64,000 nt of DNA from Holophagales bacterium. GTDB taxonomy: Bacteria; Acidobacteriota; Thermoanaerobaculia; Multivoradales; Multivoraceae. A model generated the notes under the pieces. The model ran no database searches and was not told the origin of the DNA. It saw nothing but the letters and a program-made list of their open reading frames with translations. The stretch's first letter is position 1. Each line of letters starts with the position of its first letter. Below are positions 1 through 8,495 of the stretch, piece after piece. The position numbers and the translations under genes were made by a program. The stretch is from the NCBI GenBank assembly GCA_009836625.1, contig VXVC01000004.1, positions 767,037 through 831,036 on the forward strand, written 5' to 3'.

Positions 1-494
1 ACCTGCTGGCCTTGCCACGGTCGATCCGTCGACACGGTCGAAACGACGAAGAGATCCCGGTCCTGCTCGTCGTTCTGCCCCTCGGCGTCCGTGACCTGAA
101 TCGTGAACGGCCGGCTCCTGACCTCCGCACCGTCGACCAGGGCGGTCGCGGGACCGATCTCGAAGGTGCCGGCCCGCGTGGGGATCAACAGGTAGTTGTA
201 GGACGTGCTGTTGCTGACCCGGCCGTTGATGATCTGCATGTCGCGCCGCTCGCCCCGCGACAGGACCCGGAAGTCCGGTAGTGCGGGCAGCCCCGGCGGT
301 TCGTCCGGCGACCCTTCGATCCTGATCGTCAGGTAGAGCTGGTCGCCCAGAGCCACCTGACTGCGGTCGACGGTGACCTGGATCGGGGCCGGCTCCTGGG
401 CCTCCGCTCCGGCCGGGCCCAGACAAGAGGCCCAGACGACCAGAACCGCGGCCCGGCGCCAGTCGAGTGACCGCCCACGCGTGCTTCCGCCCAT
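1..494 (-). CDS. batD: BatD family protein, C-terminus off the window
   Basis: Only the N-terminal 164 residues are inside the window, and the frame is still open at base 1. The ATG at 494 lies four bases after the stop of the BatC-like gene. Residues 1-33 form a signal peptide with a basic start and an AEAQ cleavage region. The following part reads as the immunoglobulin-like BatD domain, with VTVDRSQVALGDQLYLTI near residues 39-56 and a YNYLLIPTRAG stretch typical of the family. BatD proteins are membrane-anchored periplasmic proteins of the Bat (Bacteroides aerotolerance) operon with no known catalytic role. The position as last gene after BatA, BatB and BatC fits the family. The transmembrane anchor expected at the C-terminus cannot be checked here. 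Confidence 0.85.
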   Translation of the reverse strand, partial: MGGSTRGRSLDWRRAAVLVVWASCLGPAGAEAQEPAPIQVTVDRSQVALGDQLYLTIRIEGSPDEPPGLPALPDFRVLSRGERRDMQIINGRVSNSTSYNYLLIPTRAGTFEIGPATALVDGAEVRSRPFTIQVTDAEGQNDEQDRDLFVVSTVSTDRPWQGQQ

Positions 495-498
495 CGCG

Positions 499-1389
499 CT
501 ACCAGTCCTTCGCCAGACGGCTTCGGCGCCCGCGCTGCCCCCGGCGCGTTGGATCCGGCCGACCCTCTTCCAGGGCCTGAAGGTAACGCTCCGCTTCCTC
601 AGGCGTCATGCCCGGCGGGGACTCCGGCGGACGGCCCTGGTTGCCGCTCTCCGGCCCCTCGTCCTGCGGCGCCGGTTCCTCGGCATCCGGGATGCCGTCA
701 CCGTCGCTGTCCTGCGGGCCCTCACCACCCTCCGGTTGCTGGTCCTGTCCCTGGTTGCCCGGATCCTGCTCCTGGTCGGGAGGTTGCTCGTCCTGACCCT
801 GATCCCCCTCCGGCTGCTGCTGCGCGCCCTGGTCCTCCTGCTCCTCCTGCTGCTGCTCGTTCTGCTGCGTGTTCTGGTTGTCCTGGTTCTGCTGCTGTCG
901 CCGCCTCATCTCCTCGCGCACGAACTCCAGGTTGAACTTCGCATCGAGGTCGTCGGGGTTCGCTTCGAGCGACGCCATGTAGAAGTCGACGGCGTCTTCG
1001 AGCTTGTCCTGCCGGTACGCGCTGTTGCCCAGGTTGTAGAGCGCCTCGGCGCGGAGTTCGTCGTCGCCGATGGCCGCGGTCCGGTAGAACTCGCCGTCCG
1101 CCGCTTCGAAGTCGTTCAGCTTGTAGTGGGCGGCGCCGACGTTCAGACTCAGCTCCGGGTCGTCCGGGCGCTCCGTCTGGTGGTCCGCGAACCCTCGCAG
1201 TGCCTGGTCGTAGGCGCCCGCGTCCCAGGCCGCATAGGGAGACGAGTACTCGACGGAAGCGGGCGGCTCCTCGTCCGCAGCCTGCGCAATGACGGCCACC
1301 GGAAGGAGGAGCAACCCAAGCCCCGGCAGCCAGGCCGCGCCGAGGCCCGGACGCCCGCGCCGACTCGCTGGCTCACGCGACCGCGGCAT
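499..1389 (-). CDS. batC: BatC-like TPR protein with Gln/Glu-rich tail
   Basis: This is a 296-residue protein if started at the ATG at 1389, which overlaps the end of BatB by 17 bases; an upstream start at 1425 would add 12 residues. Residues 14-36 form a signal or anchor helix. Residues 50-150 hold about two to three TPR units (YAAWDAGAYDQALRGF, RAEALYNLGNSAYRQDKLEDA). Residues 164-225 are extremely rich in Gln, Glu, Asp and Pro. A DSDGDGIPDAEE motif at 227-238 resembles a thrombospondin type 3 calcium loop. The C-terminus is basic. TPR proteins between BatB and BatD are usual in Bat operons, where they are thought to scaffold an envelope complex. The low-complexity tail and the calcium-like motif are the unusual parts. 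Confidence 0.85.
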   Translation of the reverse strand: MPRSREPASRRGRPGLGAAWLPGLGLLLLPVAVIAQAADEEPPASVEYSSPYAAWDAGAYDQALRGFADHQTERPDDPELSLNVGAAHYKLNDFEAADGEFYRTAAIGDDELRAEALYNLGNSAYRQDKLEDAVDFYMASLEANPDDLDAKFNLEFVREEMRRRQQQNQDNQNTQQNEQQQEEQEDQGAQQQPEGDQGQDEQPPDQEQDPGNQGQDQQPEGGEGPQDSDGDGIPDAEEPAPQDEGPESGNQGRPPESPPGMTPEEAERYLQALEEGRPDPTRRGQRGRRSRLAKDW

Positions 1390-2542
1390 GGTCCCTTCCC
1401 TCCCGCCCAGGGCCTCGGCGCCCAAGGCGCTCGCCGACCAGCGGCTCGAGCATCAGCGCCGCCAGCGCGATGACCAGCAGCCACTGGAATCGCTCCTCCC
1501 AACGCTGCTGTCGGCTCGAGCCCAGCTCCTGGTCCTCCAACTGCGCCTTGATGCCTTGAGCGTAGATCTGCTCGAGGTCCACGTCGCCGGTCACCGAGCG
1601 GACATAGCGGCCGCCGGTGGTCAGCGCAATCCGCTGCAGCGCCGCCTCGTCGAGCCGACTCAGGACGATCTCGCCCCGGCGGTCGGTGCGGAAGCCCCCA
1701 CCCTCCCTCGGTATGGGCGCGCCCTCGTCCCGTCCGATGCCAATCGCGAAGATCCGCACCCCCGCCTCGGCCGCGGCCTCCGCGGCGGCCTGGGCCTCGC
1801 CGAGGTGATCCTCGCCGTCGGTGATCAGGATAATCGCGCGCGATTTCCGCGACCCCGTCTGGGCTACCCGGTCGAAGGCCTCGAGCGAAACGCGGAGCGC
1901 CTCTCCGATGGCGGTGCCCTTGACCGGAATCAGGTCCGGCTCCATCGCCTCGAGAAACAGCGCCGCCGCCGAGTAGTCCAGCGTCAGCGGCAGTTCGAGG
2001 AACGCGCTGCCGGCAAAGGCAACCAGCGCGATCCGGTCTCCTTCCAGCCGCTGCAGAAGGTCGGCGATCTCGCGCCTGGCGCGTTCGAGCCGGCTCAGTT
2101 CGCCACCCGCTTCCGCGTCCAGCACGAGCATCGAGTCCGAGACGTCGAGGGCGACCACGATGTCGACGCCCTCCCGGTGGACTTCCTCCCACACGAAGCC
2201 CCAGCGCGGCTGCGCCAGGGACGCCACCAGCGCGAGCACCGCGACGAGAACGAGAATCGCCTTCAGGCGCCGTCTCGGCCGGCTGACTCCGGCGATCAAC
2301 CCCGGCAACATCTCCCGGGACGCGAAACGGCCGAGCAGACGCGCGCGGGTGCGAAACGCGTAGACGTAGAACAGCAGGAGCGCCGGGCCGAGCCACAGCA
2401 GCCAAAGCGCGTCCGGTCGGCCAGTCCGCACTTCGCAGCCGCTGACCAGCAGCAGGGCCGGGACCAGCGCCAACAGTTCCCCGCCACGGCGCGAGCCGGC
2501 GCCGTTTGGCCCCGTGTTGCGGCTTGCACGCTCTCCGGTCAC
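1373..2542 (-). CDS. batB: BatB, VWA-domain membrane protein
   Basis: I place the start at a GTG (2542) that overlaps the BatA stop in a GTGA junction, giving 389 residues. The frame is open upstream, but that part is the antisense-like continuation through BatA. Hydrophobic segments lie at about 23-36, 46-62 and 94-110. A von Willebrand A domain follows, with the MIDAS sequence DVSDS at 133-137 and a later TDGEDH motif. A final membrane helix is near the C-terminus (WLLVIALAALMLEPLV). This is the canonical BatA/BatB layout: a membrane-anchored periplasmic VWA domain that probably binds a partner through a metal ion. The segment LLVSGC at 31-36 looks like a lipobox, which is odd for this family, but more helices follow it. 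Confidence 0.9.
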   Translation of the reverse strand: MTGERASRNTGPNGAGSRRGGELLALVPALLLVSGCEVRTGRPDALWLLWLGPALLLFYVYAFRTRARLLGRFASREMLPGLIAGVSRPRRRLKAILVLVAVLALVASLAQPRWGFVWEEVHREGVDIVVALDVSDSMLVLDAEAGGELSRLERARREIADLLQRLEGDRIALVAFAGSAFLELPLTLDYSAAALFLEAMEPDLIPVKGTAIGEALRVSLEAFDRVAQTGSRKSRAIILITDGEDHLGEAQAAAEAAAEAGVRIFAIGIGRDEGAPIPREGGGFRTDRRGEIVLSRLDEAALQRIALTTGGRYVRSVTGDVDLEQIYAQGIKAQLEDQELGSSRQQRWEERFQWLLVIALAALMLEPLVGERLGRRGPGREGRDHAAVA

Positions 2543-3597
2543 GGCAGCTTCCTCAGGCGGGTATCGAGCAGCACGACCTCGAGCAGCAGCAGGAACACGG
2601 CCGGCGCCACCAGCCAGGCGAAGCGCTCCTCGTACTCCATGTACGACTCCTGGCTGATTTCCGTCTTCTCGAGCTCGTCGATCCGCTCGTAGATCTGCTC
2701 CAGGCCCGCCTCGTCCTCGGCCCGGTAGTAGGCCCCGCCAGTCGCATCCGCCATCCGGCGCAGCGTCGCCTCGTCGATCTCCACGTCCTGATAGACGACC
2801 CGCGGCCCGAAGCCCGTCTCGACCACGAAGGGCGCCTGCCCCCTGGTGCCGACGCCGATCGTGTAGAGCCGGACGCCGAGCGCCGCCGCCGCTTCGGCGG
2901 CCCGCAGCGGCGACAGGGAACCGGCGTTGCTCCGCCCATCCGTGAGCAGGATCGCCACCTTCGATTCGGCGTCCGAGTCCTTGAGGCGCTTGGTGGCGAC
3001 CCCGACCGCCGATCCGATCGCTGTGGCGTCTCCGGCCATGCCGATCTCCAGTTGCTCGAGAAAGGTGGCCGCGACACCGTGGTCGAGCGTCAGCGGGCAC
3101 TGGGTGAAGGCCTCCTCGCCAAAGACGACCAGGCCGACACGGTCGTTCGGTCGGGCGGCGATGAACGTCTCGACGACTCCCTTCGCCACGTCGAGCCGGT
3201 CCCTCCGGCGACTCAGCGAACGCTCGTGCGCGTCCAGGTCCAGCGCCCGCATCGATCCCGAGGTGTCGAGCACGAGCACGATGTCGATGCCCTCCGTGCT
3301 CACCTCCGTCAGCGCGCGGCCGGTCTGCGGACGCATCACGGCAAGCAGGACGAGGGCAACGACGAGAAGGCGCAGAGCCGAGACCAGCCGGCGCGCGGTC
3401 AGGGTGCCGGAGCGCGGGGTTCGCCGCGCATGGCCAAGGGAGGAGTACGCCACCGCCGCGGCGTCGCCCCCGGCATCGCGCTTCGCCGCGATCTGGCGCA
3501 GGCGTGGCCGGAGCCACCACAGGAGCGTCCAGATCACGTACAGCGGAAGCAGCACCCAGAGCCAGCGCGCATCGGCGAAGACGAGCTGCTCCGTCAT
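2539..3597 (-). CDS. batA: BatA, VWA-domain membrane protein
   Basis: This 352-residue protein has membrane helices at about 11-29 and 72-88, then a VWA domain whose MIDAS motif DTSGS sits at residues 111-115, with the later LLTDGRSNAG motif that completes the metal site. A C-terminal helix (WLVAPAVFLLLLEVVLL) anchors it again. Its start overlaps the stop of the upstream lipoprotein gene by four bases, and its own stop overlaps the GTG of BatB, so the three are almost certainly translationally coupled. BatA and BatB are paralogous VWA proteins of the MoxR/Bat system, in which a cytoplasmic MoxR AAA+ ATPase is thought to act on VWA partners. The substrate here is unknown. Confidence 0.92.
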   Translation of the reverse strand: MTEQLVFADARWLWVLLPLYVIWTLLWWLRPRLRQIAAKRDAGGDAAAVAYSSLGHARRTPRSGTLTARRLVSALRLLVVALVLLAVMRPQTGRALTEVSTEGIDIVLVLDTSGSMRALDLDAHERSLSRRRDRLDVAKGVVETFIAARPNDRVGLVVFGEEAFTQCPLTLDHGVAATFLEQLEIGMAGDATAIGSAVGVATKRLKDSDAESKVAILLTDGRSNAGSLSPLRAAEAAAALGVRLYTIGVGTRGQAPFVVETGFGPRVVYQDVEIDEATLRRMADATGGAYYRAEDEAGLEQIYERIDELEKTEISQESYMEYEERFAWLVAPAVFLLLLEVVLLDTRLRKLP

Positions 3598-4613
3598 GCC
3601 GCCTTCTCCGTCTGGCCGGAGGCCGGCATCGCGCTCTCACCGTCTTCCGCGTCTTCCCTGGGCCGGGTCGCCGTGACGAAGCCCAGGGCCTGTTCGTAGG
3701 TGCGCTCGATCTCCTCGGCCGCCGGCAGATGGGCCGCGAACTTGACCTGATCGGTGGCTACCAGGAACCGCTCCAGGCGCCTCGCCTGCAGGGGCTCGAG
3801 CCGCACCAACCCGCCCAGCCGGCCCAGGATCTCCTCAGTGGTCAGGTCGGTCGCATTCAACCCGAAGCGGCCTTCGACGTAGGCCCTGATCACCGCGGAA
3901 ACGGCGAAGTAGTAGCGGCGGAGTTCCCGGAGGTCGGAGAAGTCGGTGCGACGCAACCGCTCCAGCTCCCGGATAGCCAGGTCGTAGGGCGGAACCGGAG
4001 GCGCTTCGGGCGCGCTGCCGTCCGGCCGTCGGCGGCGCCACCACCACCAAGCCGCCAGCCCGAGCGCGGCAGCGGCCAGGGCCACACCCGTCCACAGCAG
4101 CCACGACGCGGCGGTGTCGATCCTGCGCAGCGGCTTGATGTCGCGGATGTCGGTCGCTTCGCTGCGGTCCTCCGGCAGCACGGACTCGACCTCGACGGAA
4201 ATCTCCCCCGCTTCCAGCTCGCCACCACCGCCGGACGGCTCGCTGTATGTCGCGGTCAACGCCGGCAGGACGTAGGAGCCGACGAGGTCGGCGCGGAGCT
4301 CGTACCACCTTCGTTCGAGGAGGCGGCCGGAAGCCAGGGTCTCCACCGGGGCCCGCCCCAGGTCGACGACGCGGAAGCCGGCGATGTCCGCGCCCGGCTC
4401 ATCGAGCTCCACATCGACCTCCGGGTCACGCTCGACTTCCACCGTGTAGGTGACCAGGTCGCCCGTCGTGGCGACGGTCCGGTCGACGGAGGCACGCAAC
4501 TCACCGGGCGGCTTCGCTTCGGCGTCGCCGGCCGGTTCACCCGAAGCGCACGCCACGAGCGTCGCCGCGGCGAACGCCATGAGGACCCGGGCACTGATGT
4601 TCCGGAACGTCAT
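3594..4613 (-). CDS. Bat-operon lipoprotein with BatD/DUF4381-like layout
   Basis: The 339-residue product has a clear lipobox, LVAC at residues 19-22, so Cys22 is the likely lipidated residue. Residues 35-150 form a beta-rich extracytoplasmic domain resembling the Ig-like repeats of BatD (DLVTYTVEVERDPEVDVELDEP). A single membrane helix lies at 168-192. The C-terminal 140 residues (YDLAIRELERLRRTDF, FAVSAVIRAYVEGRF) resemble the DUF4381-type cytoplasmic tail found between DUF58 and BatA in such operons. It begins two bases after the DUF58 gene and overlaps BatA by four bases. The combination of lipobox, BatD-like domain, helix and cytoplasmic tail in one chain is plausible but the topology is not proven. 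Confidence 0.75.
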   Translation of the reverse strand: MTFRNISARVLMAFAAATLVACASGEPAGDAEAKPPGELRASVDRTVATTGDLVTYTVEVERDPEVDVELDEPGADIAGFRVVDLGRAPVETLASGRLLERRWYELRADLVGSYVLPALTATYSEPSGGGGELEAGEISVEVESVLPEDRSEATDIRDIKPLRRIDTAASWLLWTGVALAAAALGLAAWWWWRRRRPDGSAPEAPPVPPYDLAIRELERLRRTDFSDLRELRRYYFAVSAVIRAYVEGRFGLNATDLTTEEILGRLGGLVRLEPLQARRLERFLVATDQVKFAAHLPAAEEIERTYEQALGFVTATRPREDAEDGESAMPASGQTEKAA

Positions 4614-4615
4614 CC

Positions 4616-5548
4616 CTACACCCGCACCGACTGCTCGCGTGCTCTCATGTAGCGCACCAGGGGCTCGATCCAGGGCCGGTCGGCCCAGACCTGAATCTCG
4701 CCGACCCCCGCCTGGCGGAACTGTTCCGTCCGCCGCTCCATGTCCTGCCTGGCCAGCCGGACGAAACTCTCCGAGACCCCCCGGTCCGCCGTGTCGATGA
4801 CCAGCGTCTGGCCCGTTTCGGCGTCCTCGAGCTCGATGAGCCCCATGCGCGGCAGGCTCACCTCGCGCTGGTCGAGCACCCGGATCGCCGTCAGATCGTG
4901 ACGCCTGGCCGCGACCCGCAGGCGTTCCGCAAAGCCCGTGTCCAGGAAGTCCGAGATGACGAACCCCACCGACCGGCGCCGCACGACGCGGCCCAGGTAC
5001 TCAAGCGCGCCGTCGAGGTCGGTACCGCGCCCGGTGGGCCGGAAGCTCAGGACCTCCCGGATCACGCGCCACACGTGCGCGCGTCCCTTCTTTGGCGGAA
5101 TGAACCGCTCGATCCGGTCCGAGAAGATGATCATCCCCACCCGGTCGTTGTTCTGAATCGCGAGGTAGGCGAGCACGGCGGCCAGCTCGGCGACGACCTC
5201 CCGTTTCTGCTTGCCGGAGGTGCCGAAGGCCCCCGAGGAGCTCACGTCGACGATCAGCATCACCGTCAGCTCGCGCTCCTCGCGGTGCTCCTTGACGAAG
5301 GGGCTCGACATGCGCGCCGTCACGTTCCAGTCGATGTGGCGGATGTCGTCCCCCGGCGCGTATTCGCGGACCTGCTCGAACTCCATGCCCCTTCCTTTGA
5401 AGGCGCTGTGGTACTCCCCGGCCAGCGCATCGGTCACCAGACGCTGGGTGCGGATCTGGATCGCCTTGATCCGCGCGAGCAGCTCGGGCGACAGGGTCGC
5501 CGTCTCCTGCTCCGGGGCCTCGTTCCGCTCTGGTCTGAAGAAGAACAT
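4616..5548 (-). CDS. DUF58 domain protein
   Basis: The 310-residue protein contains the DUF58 signature EYAPGDDIRHIDWNVTARM at about residues 62-80, followed by a degenerate VWA-like fold with the motif LIVDVSSSG where a MIDAS would be. There is no membrane segment, unlike longer DUF58 proteins that begin with two helices, so it should be cytoplasmic. DUF58 proteins almost always sit directly after MoxR, as here (18-base gap), and are viewed as the soluble VWA partner of the MoxR ATPase. The ATG at 5548 is followed by three phenylalanines, a common N-terminus in this family. Confidence 0.93.
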   Translation of the reverse strand: MFFFRPERNEAPEQETATLSPELLARIKAIQIRTQRLVTDALAGEYHSAFKGRGMEFEQVREYAPGDDIRHIDWNVTARMSSPFVKEHREERELTVMLIVDVSSSGAFGTSGKQKREVVAELAAVLAYLAIQNNDRVGMIIFSDRIERFIPPKKGRAHVWRVIREVLSFRPTGRGTDLDGALEYLGRVVRRRSVGFVISDFLDTGFAERLRVAARRHDLTAIRVLDQREVSLPRMGLIELEDAETGQTLVIDTADRGVSESFVRLARQDMERRTEQFRQAGVGEIQVWADRPWIEPLVRYMRAREQSVRV

Positions 5549-5566
5549 CGATCCCTTTGCGCAGTC

Positions 5567-6634
<1,068 letters not shown>

Positions 6635-6747
6635 CTCGGTCGACTCTCCCAACCCCCGGAAACCCCGGGTTCTTCCCGAACAGAGCAACCGAACTTTATC
6701 CGAGCGCCCGGTCCGAGCCGGGTGGCCGCGAAGAGCCGACCTGGCCG

Positions 6748-7368
6748 TCAGATGCCGGACACCTGACCGCCATCCGCGGTCGCGGCATCGAGGTGGTCGC
6801 AGCAGTTGACCAGGGACGCCTCCCAGGGCGCGCCGCCCTGCACATGGGTTACGGACGTGTTGCCCCACCGCGTCGGAGGCTCCACGCCGTCGCCAAGGTG
6901 TAGATGACGAAGCGCCAGCGAGTAGCAGACCAGGCCGTGCGTGACGAAGACGCTGTCTCCTTCTGCCGCCTCGGCGGTCTGCCGAATCCGGGCCCAGGCC
7001 GCATCCACGCGAAGGTGGAACGTCTCCCAGTCCTCTCCGCCCGGCGGCGCGTAGCCGGGCTCCATGATGTCGCGGCCGATGCCGGCATAGGCCCGGCCCC
7101 GCAGGTCGCCGAAGTTCCGTTCGGCGAGCAGAGGCTCGATGAGCAGCGGGAGTCCCAGGGCCCCCGCCACCGGCTCCGCGGTCATCTCCGCGCGCCGCAG
7201 GTCGCTCGCGACGATGCAGCCGATCGGACGTTGCCGGTGGTGCTCCAGCATCCGCGACGCCAGGCGCTCCGCCTGGCCAACGCCGCGCTCGTTGAGAGGC
7301 GTGTCTGGCGTCTGTACGACACGGGCGGCGTTCGACGCGGTTTCGCCGTGGCGCACGATGAGCAGCAC
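6748..7368 (-). CDS. Histidine phosphatase (phosphoglycerate mutase-like)
   Basis: The 206-residue protein begins MLLIVRHGET, so the catalytic RHG lies at residues 6-8. The other conserved elements are ASDLRRAEMTAEPV (second arginine), the acid ERNFGDLRG, and the second catalytic histidine in FVTHGL. These define the branch-1 histidine phosphatase superfamily, which includes cofactor-dependent phosphoglycerate mutases, alpha-ribazole phosphatases and broad-specificity phosphatases. The sequence does not tell which substrate is used. It precedes moxR on the same strand with a 113-base gap, so co-transcription is possible but not certain. It is divergent from the GT2 gene. Confidence 0.9.
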   Translation of the reverse strand: MLLIVRHGETASNAARVVQTPDTPLNERGVGQAERLASRMLEHHRQRPIGCIVASDLRRAEMTAEPVAGALGLPLLIEPLLAERNFGDLRGRAYAGIGRDIMEPGYAPPGGEDWETFHLRVDAAWARIRQTAEAAEGDSVFVTHGLVCYSLALRHLHLGDGVEPPTRWGNTSVTHVQGGAPWEASLVNCCDHLDAATADGGQVSGI

Positions 7369-7420
7369 GGGCGGGAGGGTATCAACGTGCCTGTCGGGTA
7401 CGACGACTCTGGAGCGGGGC

Positions 7421-7426
7421 TAGGAT
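7421..7426 (+). promoter_or_regulatory. Candidate -10 (TAGGAT) before GT2 gene
   Basis: The octamer GCTAGGAT ends 13 bases before the ATG of the glycosyltransferase. It matches the GCTANNNT pattern that recurs upstream of several other genes in this window. No good -35 hexamer is visible at the usual distance. The leader would be only a few bases long. Confidence 0.35.
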
Positions 7427-7439
7427 CGGCGAAGCCGCC

Positions 7440-8192
7440 ATGCCGCCGCAGCTCTCGATCGTCGCCCCGGTGTACAACGAGGCGGGCAACCTGGAACGAC
7501 TCGCGGCGGAAACGCACGATTCCATCGAGGCGGCCGGCCTCGACTACGAGTTGGTCCTGGTCGACGACCACAGCACCGACGGCAGCCGCGACGAACTCGT
7601 CGAGCTGGCGACGAGCAACGAGAGACTGCGAGCCCTGAGTCTCGAACGACATGCCGGCCAGTCGGCGGCGCTGCTTGCCGGGTTGCGGGCCGCCCGGGCG
7701 CCCCTGGTCGTTACGATGGACGCCGACCTGCAGAACGACCCGGCCGACATCCCGGCCATCGTCGCTCTGCTTGAGGACCACGACGTCGTCTCGGGCGTGC
7801 GGGTCACACGTCGCGACACCCTGTCGCGACGGCTCGCGAGCCGGGCCTCGAACCAGGTGCGGCGGTGGATCCTCGGCGACCCCTGCACGGACATCGGCTG
7901 CGCGCTCAAGGGCTACCGGTCCGACGTACTCGATGATCTTCCGGCCTTCAACGGGCTGCACCGCTTCCTGCCGCTACTGGCGCTCCGGCACGGCGGCAGC
8001 TATGCCGAGATCCCGGTCCGCCACCGGCCCCGAACGAGCGGCAGCAGCAAGTACACCCTGCGAGGCCGCTTCCTGCGCGGCGTTCTGGACCTCTTCGGCG
8101 TCTCCTGGTATCGCCGCCGCACCGTGTCCGCCACTTCACATCCCCTGGAGAGCCCACCATGCCCGAACTCACCCCCGAGAACATCTGGGTAG
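7440..8192 (+). CDS. GT2 family glycosyltransferase
   Basis: The 250-residue protein begins with the GT-A nucleotide-binding pattern LSIVAPVYNEAGNLERL and has VDDHSTDGS near residues 41-50 and the metal-binding VTMDADLQNDP near 95-105. SSKYTLRGRF near the C-terminus is typical of the dolichol-phosphate-mannose synthase and undecaprenyl-phosphate sugar transferase group (DPM1, ArnC). No membrane helices follow, so it is of the short soluble type. The gene overlaps the LAB_N gene by 34 bases. Together they suggest transfer of a sugar to a polyprenyl phosphate for envelope glycan or lipid A decoration. The last 15-20 residues encoded over the overlap look unlike the family. Confidence 0.9.
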   Translation: MPPQLSIVAPVYNEAGNLERLAAETHDSIEAAGLDYELVLVDDHSTDGSRDELVELATSNERLRALSLERHAGQSAALLAGLRAARAPLVVTMDADLQNDPADIPAIVALLEDHDVVSGVRVTRRDTLSRRLASRASNQVRRWILGDPCTDIGCALKGYRSDVLDDLPAFNGLHRFLPLLALRHGGSYAEIPVRHRPRTSGSSKYTLRGRFLRGVLDLFGVSWYRRRTVSATSHPLESPPCPNSPPRTSG

Positions 8193-8443
8193 CCATCGGC
8201 TTCGGCGGGCAGGCACTCTTCGCCTCGCGTTTCCTCGTCCAGTGGATCGCCACCGAACGACGGCGCCAAAGCGTCGTTCCGACCGCGTTCTGGTATCTGA
8301 GCCTTGGTGGCGGACTCGTCCTCTTGAGTTATGCCCTGAGCATCGGCGATCCGGTCTTCATCACCGGCCAGAGCTTCGGCGTCCTCGTGTACTCGCGCAA
8401 CCTCTGGTTCGTGCACCGGGGAAAGGCGGACGAAGCCCGATGA
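8159..8443 (+). CDS. Stand-alone LAB_N (lipid A biosynthesis N-terminal) protein
   Basis: This 94-residue membrane protein matches the LAB_N domain normally found at the N-terminus of some lipid-A-disaccharide synthases: WVAIGFGGQALFASRFLVQW, the ERRRQSVVPTAFWYLSLGGG motif, and VYSRNLWFVHR at the end. It has about three membrane helices. The stand-alone form commonly accompanies a GT2 glycosyltransferase and a GT39-type transferase in lipid-modification clusters. Here only the GT2 partner is present, and a strong hairpin ends the unit. Its biochemical role is not established; a small membrane partner of the transferase is the likely function. Confidence 0.9.
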   Translation: MPELTPENIWVAIGFGGQALFASRFLVQWIATERRRQSVVPTAFWYLSLGGGLVLLSYALSIGDPVFITGQSFGVLVYSRNLWFVHRGKADEAR

Positions 8444-8452
8444 GAACGGCGA

Positions 8453-8486
8453 GTCGCCCGTATCCCGGCTCCAGGATGCGGGCGAC
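8453..8486. terminator. Hairpin terminator between convergent genes
   Basis: The arms GTCGCCCGTATCC (8453-8465) and GGATGCGGGCGAC (8474-8486) pair over 13 bases with a single G-T wobble around an 8-base loop. It sits between the stops of the LAB_N gene and the TonB receptor gene, which converge. There is no U tract, which is common in high-GC genomes. Confidence 0.65.
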
Positions 8487-8495
8487 AGCTTCGAC

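Noticed and set aside
373..1473. A 366-codon plus-strand open frame opposite the BatC gene
   Set aside because: It is low-complexity Leu/Arg-rich and is the antisense shadow of the Gln/Glu-rich tail of BatC; the TPR and BatB evidence on the minus strand is far stronger.
1373..3640. A single 755-codon minus-strand frame across BatA and BatB
   Set aside because: Its N-terminal half is out of frame with the true BatA product, which has a MIDAS and helices. BatB begins at the GTGA overlap at 2542, so there is no fusion and no frameshift.
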